64,000 nucleotides of DNA. Origin: Acanthaster planci. Taxonomy: Eukaryota; Echinodermata; Asteroidea; Valvatida; Acanthasteridae. The translations under genes and the position numbers were made by a program. The stretch covers positions 782,174 through 846,173 of the forward strand of contig NW_019091468.1 of NCBI RefSeq assembly GCF_001949145.1. The letters are read 5' to 3'. Position 1 is the stretch's first letter; every line of letters begins with the position of its first letter. Shown one piece after another: positions 47,323-60,556 of the stretch. The notes beneath the pieces were generated by a model. That model was not told the DNA's origin. It did not search any database and saw only the letters and a list, made by a program, of their open reading frames with translations.

Positions 47323-47837
47323 TAGGCATGGACGGTATTTTAGTATTAATCACCGAAAAGCGGCAGTATTTTTTTGATACCGAAAACTACTGACTGGTGA
47401 TTCATTAAATACCGAAATACTGGCAAATGCTGTATGGAATTTTGATACCAAGGTATTCTTGCTTTGAAAATAACGGAAAACCACCATATCGTCATATTTT
47501 ACTCCGTCTTTTGTGGTACATCATCCAGTGTCACGTCTATATTGTCACTTGGACTTGGTAACATGAAACTTGAACAACTGCCGACCCACAATGGAACCTC
47601 TGAAGTTTTCTCATCCCCTCTGTCCCTGCGTTTGTGGTTTTGGTGCAGCTTTTAGAGTCCGACTGGAAGTCAGAAGCAGTTGTTGGCATTCCCGGTGAAT
47701 GTCTGCCCTTACTGCCGTTGCTTTTTGATGACGCACACTCAATCCCCCACTTCAAAGAATATCGCGGTATTAGTGAACATCGCCGCATTTTGTTCAGACA
47801 GATCACGGTATTCAAAATGCAATACTGTCCAAGCCCA
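47323..47837. mobile_element. hAT-like non-autonomous element with perfect 8-bp TSD
   Basis: It is flanked by ATAGGGGA on both sides (47315-47322 and 47838-47845). The ends are taggcatggacggtatt on the left and, reversed from the right, tgggcttggacagtatt. An 8-bp TSD with TAGG-type ends is the hAT signature. No transposase frame is present in its 515 bp. Confidence 0.9.
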
Positions 47838-48184
47838 ATAGGGGAAGTCCGTTTATTGGAGATGGGCTTCTGTTTCACACATGGCAGGGTACCAAAGCTG
47901 AAGTTTAAAACCCTGAAACCGTCCTTGCTAAGCAGCTACGCCACGCACCACTTGAAACAAAATAATTCAGAGTTCATTTTGGTAGTGGTATTCTGTGTGT
48001 GCACAAAAAAATGAAACAAAAATCAAAATGAACGTTATCATTTCAGTTTTAAAAGTAAACTGTAACCGATGAATAAAAATTAATTAGTTATATTTTGTTT
48101 TTCCAAAGGTTGTTTTGGAAAACTCAAAGACTGGGGTACGAAATGAGGATAAATGCAAAGATTGTACCTGTTACATGAATAAAA

Positions 48185-48653
48185 TACAGGAATGTGCCGA
48201 ATATCTGAATAATCGAATATTCGATCGATTATCAAATATTTGAATATTATTTTCCAAATTTGAACATTTGAAAGCAAAATTCAAGAGAGGAAAGGAAAAT
48301 TTTCTTTTGTTTCAAATGAGAAAAACTGCACTATGGAGGCTTGTTTCAGGCAGATTCAAATGAAAAGGGAGAAAATTTCACGATTCAAAAAGTAAATTAT
48401 TCATTAAACAATTTCAAAGGAATAGAAATTTTCAACAGGGCAAGAAGTCTTGTTCATCTCTTAAATCTTGTTCAATCGTGGCTGGAGATACATACTCCTA
48501 GATGTGAGAAGCTACTATATTGAATATAATGTACAACTGTCTATGTTATTCCAACTGATTTTGTATATGGTTCGTACATCAACAATCTGCCGGTTGGTAG
48601 GACCAAATATTCAGATATTCGAATAGCGAATTATTTGAATTGACCCAGCCCTA
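48185..48653. mobile_element. Probable hAT-like element, AT-rich
   Basis: The right end, reversed, reads ctagggctgggtcaattc, a typical hAT terminus. The left end (caggaatgtgccgaatatct) is a weaker match, with shared TCGAATAT motifs inside. No TSD was found, so the left border is uncertain. Confidence 0.5.
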
Positions 48654-49690
48654 GCAACCGAAACTACCGGTACACACAGCATTATTATGTACAGTACCGA
48701 ACAAGTAAATTTATTTTTGTACCATGAAACAGAAAAATAAGTCGGCCCCAAAACCAGTCTACCGTTACATCATGCATGATGTCATTTCACCATGGTAACG
48801 GTAAACGGATTTCACACTCGGGGCAAGCGCCCAAACAAGCTGTTTTAAAAAATCAGCAGCGGCAGATCATGGCTGGATACAAAGACACAATGTGTGTACC
48901 GAAAGCCGTGCCACGCCTTCCGCATACATGTATGGTAGACATGAAAATGTATCCGAGAATCTTTCCCCTTTAAACGGGGGGCCAGTCTCTCACCTGGCTC
49001 TCCAGTGCCCTGATCACCCTTGATACGGGAGTCACGTCCAGGGCAAGATGGCCTTAATGTGGGGGTGGGGGGGTTTGAGGATCGGGGAGAGGGGATGGGG
49101 GAGGGGACTCTTTAAGAAGCACCTGTCTCCTCCGGTATGCGATTCATGGCTGAATGGTGACACAGTACACGCAGCTGTCACATGCATTCTGCGCTAAATG
49201 CGGCCTGCTCAATGTTTAATTTTCCCAAATGGGGCACTGGTCAGGGTTCCGTGAGGTCTTTGCGGTACTTTGTGGGGACAGCGTTGGTAATCCTGGTTTC
49301 ATGAGAGACGTGCTCATCTTGTTTAAATTAATCTGTCCACTGCACTGGGGTAGTATGTACATATACATATGTACTCACTCGCAGGGTGGCGTTAATCTGC
49401 TTTTAATGTGTACGTACCACGTAGACATCACAAGAGATCATGAAATAAACCACACCTACATGTAAGGCAAATATGTCTAGAGAGTGATTCAAGCCTCTGA
49501 CCTCTCTCATTGGCCCTCCCCCCATCCCGGGCTGCCTTTCAATATTGGGTCTTGCATGGTCTGCACTCCAACTCGAGACGACATTGACCAGTGGACCAGG
49601 GGACCTGGAAAAGGTATGGCTATTGACAGGTGTCCAAACAATTCTGGTCTAGGATTGTAGCATCCGGGTACCAGGGTTCTAAATACATGT

Positions 49691-49815
49691 ACCATTCCAA
49701 AACAATCTACTTCACATCACGAGAAGTTTTGGCTGGTAACCTGATTTGTCAAGCAAGGTTTTTTCACACTTAAACAATTTTTTGGCTTAATAAGCAGTGC
49801 TATGAAAATGGCCCC
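49691..49815. mobile_element. GGGGCCA-ended MITE, copy 3 (right half)
   Basis: It begins accattccaaaacaatct, includes agttttggctggtaacctg and ends tgaaaatggcccc. The left half is absent. Confidence 0.8.
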
Positions 49816-50786
49816 AGCTGATTGATGGGCATCCAGAAATGGATGCTGGATACCTTCTTGAGATTCAATCCAAACAAGACAATATTCGTGATCAGGTTTC
49901 TTTCCCAATGCAATATCAAAATATGACACATCTCCTACCTATCACAGATGCCTTCAATCTTGGCATTTTCGTTGACCACCACAGAGAGGAAAAAACCTGA
50001 ATTTCCCCCCTCTTTCCACCCAGACTGGCGCCTTTGTATGCTTACATTTACAGATAAGGAGCACCTTACATGTACATTTTGTACATGCGACTGCTATACA
50101 GGTCAATTGGCAAACCAAATCAGTCCCCAAAGATTACCTCTTGTTCTGGCTATTATCAGGGCTTTTGCAAAGCCACATTTCAGCAGTGATACCGCAGGCA
50201 AGGGGATGGGAAGCACCCCATACAAAGATAGATTTGTCCACTTCGACCGAGTCTGACAAAATTCCCACGATCCATGCAACTTGAGGAAAACTTAAGTCCA
50301 TCTGTTCACTCAGTCCCTTGAGCTAAATGTTCCAAGAAGTTCTTTTGCAGAAATGTCGTCAATTGCACAAAGATTTAACAAAAACGAGACAGACTGCCGA
50401 AAGAAATAAAAAGCAAATGGAGCCTGGCCGGGTCCCCCGTGGCCCTCGGGCTTAGATCCCATCCTGAGAATCTAATCTAGTGGCTGATGGATGACCATTG
50501 CAAACAACTTGTCAAGAGAAACACCGGGTTTCCAAACCATGAATAATTAAAATGCTTGAGGACGACGGTATCTCGGCAAATGAAAGACAAACAGGCCTTT
50601 TGAAAACAAAGCAAGGTAATATGATGCAAAGAGGCATAAAAGATGAAACGAGATTGGCTGTTTTTGACCTGTGTGAATTTTCAAGCACAACGAGAGGCTT
50701 ACAGTCAAGATGCAGCAAACTTAGGTGCATGTTACGTACATGAACCTACCGGTACTGTGAACATTCCTTAGTTTTCAGGCAGTTAA

Positions 50787-51019
50787 CCGGGGTGAGATTG
50801 GTGGAAAATGAAACATCCACCAAATAATCAGTCGTGGCTGCCCAGACCAGCGTGGGGTTTATGGTGTTCCCCTGCTTGTGTTCTAAATGTACATCAACTT
50901 TCATAAAACACCTCACTCATGTACTCAGGAGTTTCCAGGTTTCAAAAGAGATTGTTTGGAAAATTCCGATGGGAAAAATCCTGAAATCTGGGAAAATTCT
51001 GACAAATCTCAGCCCTGAG
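50787..51019. mobile_element. GGGGTGAGAT-ended element, copy 1
   Basis: It begins ccggggtgagattgg and ends gacaaatctcagccctgag. The right third (cctgaaatctgggaaaattc) matches 60197-60556. Confidence 0.6.
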
Positions 51020-51059
51020 TTGAGAAAACTGAGCTAAGAAAATACTCCTGCTCCTTGAA

Positions 51060-51290
51060 TGATTTTCAGCTGAATTTTTGTAAAATGTTTCCACGACTGT
51101 TCCCCTTCCTTTTACAACGGATAACCCTATTAAACCCCTAAATGCCTCTAAACTTCTTTTTTCAAAGAGAAGGGAAAATGTCCCGTGGACATGGGTAAGT
51201 TCACAGAATGTCTTCCCTTCTGCAATTGTACTACACCTTTTGTTTTAACTACTGGTATAAACATGTACGTGTTAGCGCGCCTCTACTGTG
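51060..51290. repeat. Diverged copy of the 41369-41659 element
   Basis: Shared stretches in order: gattttcagctg, ccttccttttac, aaatgcctctaaacttcttt, ggacatg..taagt.cacag, cttttgtt and gttagcgc. The left inverted repeat was not found. Confidence 0.7.
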
Positions 51291-54200
51291 CATGAATAAA
51301 TACCGACACATGTACAGTACATATCCTTGCTGTAAAGTGTTCATTGAATGCCTATACGCTAGCCTTTAGTACATGTACATATGTACGTGCATTGCACCAG
51401 TAGAATTTCCCTTTAATGCACCCCTTTAGTCTAAGAATTCAATCTTGGGCTCACTTCTTCTGGTAACTAAAGATTATGTACTGTACCCCTGTGAAGCAAG
51501 GTGAGTAAATATTGTGCGACATTCATAAAAGTAGTGCCCATACTAGGGGAAAAGACAGAATGAACGGAACAACCAGTTTCTCCAGTCCTGCTGAAGTACG
51601 CAAAGTAACTTTAAGGCCTCGTAAAACGTTACCACGAAGTTGAAATTAATACTTAGGCCTACAAGTACAATTGCCATTGATATTAAGAACACTCTTGTGA
51701 CAAAGACCGCATTGGTCATTACAGGTGCAGGGTGCTAATTCCCGAGTCCTGAAGTCTCTGGTGTTCTGTAGTTATACACCAGTAGCTCCTAAATGATTTG
51801 GATCGCGAGCCGAGCACGTCAGGGTTTGTTTGGAAGGGAAAGTCATCAGTACACAAACATTCACCTACTGGTATGCACGTGTGAAGAACTGGCTGAGAAT
51901 TCTGAACAGCTGACGTGATGAAGAAATGTCATTAACGCAGACTGCGTGGCAGAACTGCCTGGATGGGTGTGCAGGCAGCAAGGTCCTCTGCCAGTGGTGT
52001 AAATTCAAGTGTGGCTAATAAATCACCATCTCTGCATTCCTGACACTCCAGTGAGCTACCGGTATATCCCTTTGGCACATTGATTTCCCTCAGAAGGACT
52101 TACCGGGATTAGCCTTAATTTCTGCACGTCTCTCATTAGAGCATGAATTAATTACTTGTACAGCGGAATATACCGCTATGCCCCTCATTGTCCGGCAGAC
52201 TGCACATGGCCATCTGCTGGCAATCTTCTCTGTTCACTACTGTTGTACAAAAACACAAAGGAAAAGTGATTCCCTGATGCTGATTGACTTTTGCTGGTGT
52301 TTTCTGGGCAAGTAAATCAATACAATACACATTTGAACGACTTCGGTTTACCGACCACACATGTAAAACCTTATTTCAGAGCATAACACCCTTCTAAACA
52401 AAGGACATTCCTAAGATTCATGAACTCATGAATAATTGATTGGCACATATGGCTTTCTCAAACCTGGCCAAACTTGACATAATGTGTCCCAAGAACTCTT
52501 GGGAACAAGCCACTTGTAAGTTAATAACCTTTAAAAGAACCCTGTATCATATCAAATGAAAAGAATCCCCCGAACATTTTCATGAAGATACCAAATTCAG
52601 TGACACATCAAAGCAAAGAGCTGGGTTGGTTTGTTTGTTTTTGTGGAAACTCACACAAAATTACTGAAAACACAACGGATTTTCAGACGGCATGTGAAAA
52701 AGGTTCCGCAAAGGTTACTTGCAATGTGTAAATGCAACTTTAGGCGTTTTGGATAGCGGATATACATGTAACTGTACATGTATAGGGAAATCCAACTTCG
52801 TCCCAAATCTGACCTGAAAATCCAATATCCGTTGGTCTTCATGAGCCCATTTCAGTTATTAAATTGCTTTCTTCCATTCCAAGTCGGGGTCAGTTTCAGA
52901 AACTGTGACTACCTGGCTTGCTCCTCTGCATGAGAGTGTGACTATACATTGTAAAATCAGACTCATGGAACAAAGAGAAATTCCTTTGGTAATTTTTCTC
53001 CGGCCTTGATTTTTTTGTGGGCAATATATGGAACTGAAATTTGCAGTCAGGTCCATTGAACAGGTACACACTTTTGTTAGGACTGAGTGGTGGGGAAAAA
53101 ACATTTGTCTTCATAGCCTTGCAGGTCCCCACAAAATATCGCTGGTGAAAGGCAAGTGTCCCCACAATAGGTATGGTACAAACTTGTACACAAACATTAT
53201 AAAGACATCTCCTACGGCAACTCATCATCAACAAAAGTGGTACCAGGAATTCATTTCTGCATTATTCGCACATGTGTAGTAAAGTACACATGTAGAAGCA
53301 GCTACCTCATTTTCATTTTTGTCATCATGACATTTTTATATGCCAATTTCATATCCCCCAAATCAATCAATCAACAACAGCTCAAATAAAAAATCTAAAT
53401 AAAACTAAAACTCAAAACAGTTACGTGTATGCTGATATGTTGATTCATGGGAAATTTACTGTACTGGCTATTTTAAAGAAAAGTTGAGGGCAAACGATTT
53501 CACTGAAAGGATGCAAGTCCATTCAAGTCTACGCTTGCCGAAAGAGAGTGCGGAGTAATGTGGCCAGTGACATAAAACTATGCCGCGAGCGATCTTTATT
53601 ACCAGCCGGAGAAGCGTGTTTGCAAGCTCATTTGGAACATGAAATTTGAGTGTCTTGAAAATGGCAGCACGTTTTTCCGAGAAGATATGATCTGACAGGC
53701 ACTTCAGGCATTTGATTGACTGACGGTGATTGGAATAATCTGCGGCAGAAATCGTTCAATTGTGAGTTTTGTTTTCCCAGTACATCTCAGAGTTGCAATG
53801 ACTTGACTCAAGTCTGACCTGAGTCACATTTTTGGCCACTCAAGTTCCAATGGGTAAATGACCTTACTCAACTAAAGTCATTGTGAGCAAATAACTCAAC
53901 TCGACTCGAGTCACTATGTTACAAAGACTCGACTTGATTCCATCACAAAAATTAGTGATTGGATACAACTCTGGTACATCTACAACAACGAAATGCTCTT
54001 CTACCATGCAAAGCCCATATTTTTCGTATGTGAAATGGCTGGAAAGTGTGGCAGAGGTTTGCATCTTCTGCAAATCTACATGTCCTGTACCATGGAAAAT
54101 GCAGATCTGCATAAGGCTCGCAAAAGCAAATTCCAAAACTTTTGGGAGAAAAAAGTCGAACAAATGAAGTCTCTCAGTTACAAGTATAAGGGGCAACACG

Positions 54201-57200
54201 TGGCCATTGTGGAAATTGGCCACACTTTCACTGACCTAATCATATGAAATTTATATACAAATGGACTTGTTTTTTTTAGATAAAAGTGGAAATTAAATGT
54301 CGAGACTACTAGTACACATGTACCTATTAGTTCCACTCTCGTTTGTTGATAAACCGTTTCTTGAATTGCATGATTACATAATGCCACAATCAAAGAAAAC
54401 GAGAGTGTTAACAGCATGACCAATTTCCAGCCTCTGCATGGAATAACCCAAAATTTCACAAAATAAACAACCACTAACAACTCATTCTTCTTTCAAGCAA
54501 GCAATCTCGCGAACAAAATCACCATCACGCACGCGGTCTTCGTAGGATCAATTTTATCGGCCAAACCAAGTGCACAAGATACCGGGCCAGACCCTCTCAA
54601 AATGCAATTGGGACAATCAGCCAGACAGTGAGTGGAGAGGATAGCCTCCGTTCTTATTGATCTGTCACTTAACTGCAATCTGAAGCTGAATTTCCGATTG
54701 GCAGCGCCGCACTTTTGCAACCGATTCGTTTCAACGTGCCTGCAGATTCGTCAACATGAGAGTACTGCTCTCATTAAAGCTGCCTTTGTTTCTGAATGTG
54801 TCGGTTTGGTTCAAGCGAATGTTTCCCTTGTTATCTAGCTCACGAACAAGATGCAATGGGAGACTTTGAGACCCTGGTGGCAGCAGACATATTGGTCCTT
54901 TTTCAAAGTACTGCACATGCTCAGAACGACATGTACATGTATGCCCGTATGCTCAGAACAGTGTGTGCATGCTCAGAACTGGTCAAAAGGACCAGTACCA
55001 GTGTGTTTGCCATCACAGAGCATGACAAAGTCCTTCATTAGCTAACCCTCCTTTGGTTTTACAGCACAAATATGCACAAGTGCCCAAGGTCACTCTCTTG
55101 CATGTTGGTGCAGTGCACAACGCGATACAGTTGTGCTTCTTTGAGGTGTTTACCAAATGACCCAAAGAGTGACTTCAGCATAGGAGGGTTCTAAATTAGG
55201 AGGTGCATGTACATGTAACAACAACCTGATACAAAGATGTCAGCCAGCTTCTTGTTCAGAGCCTGAAAATAAGGTCAAACAAGCCTAAACATATTGTTCA
55301 GGTATGAAATTAATGCCCGCCATTTCAATTGCCAAGCCTGAAATCAGACTTTCATTTGGCTGGAAACTGATACATGTACTGCAGCATCTTTGATTTGACT
55401 GCTGACATCGTTTGCATGACGATAGAATGCCAACATGCAAAACACTACTAGTACAGTGAAAGGGAGGTTTTACACACAGACCTAATGGTATGCATAGTCA
55501 GGCAATTTGAAGTCCCTCATAACATGTTGGCAGTTGGGACAGCAAGCAGGCTTGTTTTCAGACCAATGGTGCAAGATAACACTGGTCAATGTACGTGAAA
55601 GGATTCTCTAAAAGTTGACCACTGAAAAATACTGACTTGTGACCGAAACAACAACCGTACAGGATACTTGTTTGTACTGCAAAGTGAAGTTTTGGAAAGT
55701 GGTATAGTGTATTCTGTGTGTGTCTTCACTCGCCGTGGACTTCTCTGGCCTATTCTATTCTATTGCGTAAAATATACCGGGTACCAGTCCATGAAAAATC
55801 TGAAAAATGTCGACACTGACACCCAGTCTTTTCAGTGCGGGCCAAGTTGGACACCCCTTTTTCTCAAAGGCGTACATTTATAAAAACTTTCTTGCAGCAG
55901 AAACGGTTTGCAGAACTCATTCTGATACATGTAGGACATTGGGGAAAACTGAGAGCATCTCCAACACAAACCCTGCTTTTTCAGTTCAGGCACGTATGTA
56001 ATGCCTGATTTTCAAGGTTTCTTGCGGAGACTGCCCTTTACACAACTTCTGAAACAAAAACAAAATTAATTGAAGCATATATATTCACCATCTTGAACTC
56101 GGCTTGAGCCTGTGGTCCCTGCAACTGTTGCTTGGACAAGCGCACCAGCCTTGCACATCCCGCCATATCAATTGGCCGATCCAATCCACCAGAGTAAAAA
56201 TTCCCCAAAAATCAAATTACTGTACACACACACACATGATCTGCCCTTGCCCGAAGGCCGTTGTGTAAAGTTAAATACCACTGGCTCACTTCAGTTCAGT
56301 AGCCCAGGCCAGCAACACAATGCTGCGGGGTGCCTGAACTATTCAAGTTGACCGGCGAACCGTGATGACATCGGAACCGATGCAGACACCGATACTGATG
56401 TCAGCTGGCAATTGATGTTGCTATGAACTCTCTCTCTTGCTCCTCTGACGGAGATCCCCCCCCACTGATAAGGTCAGAGACTCATGAATATGCAGTAGGG
56501 GCCCCCTCGTGACAAACGGCTTGGTGACAGATCTGGGACAATTCGAATGTCATGCATATATGCATGACTTAATTCATGAGCAGGGGCTTAATGCATGTAC
56601 GTGCGGACTGCAATTTTGACACTTGATTAGGAGCGTGCATATTACATGATTAAAGTGAAAAAAAAAATGGGTGTGCATGTACATGTACCTTCTTTGCTTT
56701 GAAGATTTCAAAGGTCAGAAGGAAAAGGACACAGAGCTTTCTTTCCTGATTTCCTTTACTGACATACCAACCTTTTTTTATTGCAAACAAATTTGTAAAA
56801 CTTTTCTGTTTTACCTTTCAGAAGAACTCAACTCTGATTTTTACAAATTTCTGACATGTGAGAAAATTCTTAAAGTTCTCAAAGCCAAATCATTACATTC
56901 TAAAAATGGCTATACTTAGTATTAGACTCTACACCTGCTGTTTGTTTACGATTAAGAAATACGTATTTTCTCTTTTACCATTTTTCAACATTCAAGGGAA
57001 TCTTATTAGCAGCCTGTCAATTTGCTTATAACTAAAGTGATTCAGTTAACCATAAAAATATTTGCACAATCCAACACTCAGTTTAGGTGTTGAGAAAGTC
57101 TAGGTAATACAGGATAAGGGCAAAGGTCAGGGCAAGAGACCAAATTGTTCTAAACCATCAGCTTTGTATTTTTCTTTCTATTTGGGACATTTCCTACGGT

Positions 57201-60196
57201 AGTTGTCAAGTTACACTGTTTTGTCATTTTGGGGATAATTGTTTGACAACTTTACAAGTTTGCATATATTTAAATTAAAAATTGTTCTGATCCACAAATT
57301 TAGAGCTAGAACTTAGAGTCAAAACTGGTTTTCCAGGTCTTGTGTTCCATTATTCGGACCCATTTTGTGCTGCGCATGGACATGTAGGGTAACTTTCAGA
57401 GAGTGCTTATCGGTGTGAATGTGAAAGCACATCAGGAGCATTGATAAACGGCCTTCATTCTTGAAGCGCTGGCCGGGGGCGGTCAAAGCGAGGCAATGGT
57501 GATGATGAGTATACATGTATTTGCTGCCCCTCACTGCCAATGCCACCTGACCATCGGCTCACGAACGTGCACACCATTCTTCACGCCTCATTGCAAATGC
57601 ACGCCTGCTAATTATACGATAGAGCATACAGGAAATAACAGGGGGCAAGTTAGAAGCCACTTCATCGTGAATAACGAGAACCCCCTCGGGGAGGCGGGGA
57701 GAAGATAGGAGGGGTGGAAACAGGTCCAGTCTTTGCCGACGGTGAATTTCAAACCGCAGTAGCCCGCTCTTGAATGGACCAGTTATGTTGGAGTCTCAGT
57801 CTGTCGTTTGGTTGACTCCTAATCATATTTACAACAAAATGAGGAAATTAAAAATGATTTTTTTGGGCACTTTTTGCACTGATCAGCCCAAACTTGGCAA
57901 ACCCAGCATTACCAGTAAAATATATGGATCTGTCAAAATAGATGTCTGCTCTGATGCACTGTACAACATCTTCGTGCATCACCCCTGACCAATTGAACTG
58001 TATTTTTGTTTGTAGAAATCTTCTTCAATCCGAGGTGCTGTAAATCAATGACACCTTCCTCTGTCCTTGCACTTTCTTTCATTGGGGATTATTTACAAGT
58101 TACCAGCAGACGCAGGCCCTATCTTCCTTGTTCAGGCAAAATTACCAGTAAACCCCCCCCCCGGTCAATTTTGAGAGACTTGGGAGGTGTATTATTTCAC
58201 AAAAATAAAATTCCTGGCGGGAAGGGCTCAAGCCCCCGGGATACCCTCCCTTGGGTGGGCCGTGGACAAGTCAGAACAATGCATGCATTTCATTTAGAAT
58301 TTTTCATTTCTTAAAAATGTCCTCAACTTTTTTCTTTCTTCAATTTATTCTAATTGATTTTTTTTTGGGGGGGCTTTCTTTAAGTTTGAAAACACGTCTT
58401 CCTTATTTATAGCAATATCCTCAGTACACTGTTCATCCCACACAGCATTGGGACCAATGACCGCCAAATTACTCGCAATAAACACAACCTGACAGCACTA
58501 ACTTTGCATAATCGGGCTGGCACATCAAAGAGGGAACTGACTGTGAAGGTTTGGCGGGCTGGGTTGCTCGTCAAATATTCAAAAGTCAATTTGCAGGGTC
58601 TCAATGTTTCATGCGTGGATGATTTTTTTCACACCAGGACACGTTTTTTATGAGGGAATTGCGAGTACACGTGGAAGAGTTGGAATGTTTCCGGAGAAAA
58701 AAAAGTGAGATATTCCCCAAGTAGTACAACGTCCTATTAAAATGGGTCAGATGGAAGGGGGGGGGAAGCATGACACCCAACCCATCCTCTTTCCCAGACA
58801 TCTGCTCATTTATAGATGTACATGCTGGGACATGATGCAGAACACAAACCAGTATGTTTCGAGCAGGATACTAGACTTGAGTAAAAATCTGTCCACTGGA
58901 CATGCCTGGTTCATGTACAGTACTTGGTGTATGGACACACATTCTAACAGCCAAAAAATGAGTTCAAACACAGTGATGTTGTTACAGTAAGCTCAGTCAA
59001 TACCTAATTCACAGATACATGTACATGTACGTTCCACTCATTTTGTATCAATCCTGCCTTGCCTTGATACATGGACACATGTACATGTATGAAAAAGTTC
59101 TTCTTTAAATGGTTGGCCAACTTTGAAAAAAAAAATTGTACCATAGTATTTGTTGAGTGACTTCCCCAAATGCATGCTATGGACTGAAGCCAATTTTCCG
59201 CCTTGTGAAATCTGGTGGCATTTCCTGTGTCATTCATACCAGTAATTTCAGCAAGGTAATTTTTTTTGTGTTTCTTTTTTAATCTTAAGTACATGAAAAG
59301 GGGTGGCGATGTATACTCCAACAATTTTGGCCCCTTTTTTCACATGTATCGGTAATTAGCAAAGCCTTACTTTTTTATAAAGTACATGTTTACGAATACA
59401 ATGAAGCGTGACCCAGATCCCCCAAATGAGTCTACCGTAAAGGCATTTCCTTTAGTAACTTTACTTTGACTTAAATTTCATTATAACAAGATTCTTCTGG
59501 AGAGCTTTCACTCCAAACAGCAGCTCTGACAACTTCTACATGTAACTCAATCCATCGAACTGGAGCCACAAAGGGGGGGGGGGAAATTGAACGGTGCTCT
59601 ATCTCCCTCCCTCTAAAATCCTGGCTCTGTACCCTTGATCTGCAGCCCCACGTCCAAGCAAACTGTTCATGGAAACTGCACAATAGAAACATCTTTCCAG
59701 ATTGTCCACCTGTATGTAATTAAGTGACAGACTGTCCTTTCAGACTGACTAATGATTTATTGATTGGGGTCCCCTGCATTAGTTGATCAATGCAAGTGCT
59801 TCATTGATTGGACGGCACTAGAATTGATGCTTCCTCTAACCTTGCCTTTTTATCTGCCGATTCTTGCATCAGTGTCTGAACTTTAATCTTTTCTCCTCTT
59901 AATTCTGGGTTCTAACATCACAGATCGGAGTGCCTAGGCTACCCCTTAAAAGAGAACACACACCCCTGGTTACCCCTACAAATACAGCACACTAATTGAT
60001 GGACCTACTGGTGGGACCGAGCCACTATACACATGTGTGGGCAGGCCTTCAAAACATTAAGGGGGACAATTTCTTTTGTTTGGCAAATTACTACCGAGTT
60101 GTGGGAACATATCTCTGTCCCCGCCCTCAACGTCCCCACCCACAATGTCCCCACAGCTATGGAACAACTACTAGTGTGTGAACATTCACACATGTA

Positions 60197-60556
60197 CTAG
60201 GGGTGAGATCATTGGTAGAGAATGAGATGTCAATGAAATTCATAACCACTGCAGGTTTGGAGGGCCCCATCGTAGTGGAAGGTCTGTAGAACTGTGTTAG
60301 CCTGAAGGCGCCTCTTAAAATACCTATTTCTTGTGGTCTATATTTAACGCGGCCTTAACGGACCTGAATCCAACGATTTTACATGCATTATGATTTTTAC
60401 ATACATCCTAGGGAGTAGGGTTTTAAATTATACATGTACATTAAAAATGCCTTTATGGTAGACTCACACTTTTCCAGATTTCAGAAACTAAAAGTATTTG
60501 AAAGATCCTGAAATCAGGAAAATTCTGATGAAAATCCTGACAAATCTCACCCCTAG
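60197..60556. mobile_element. GGGGTGAGAT-ended element, copy 2
   Basis: It begins ctaggggtgagatcattgg; the reversed right end begins ctaggggtgagatttgtc. The ends resemble hAT termini but no 8-bp duplication is visible. Confidence 0.65.
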
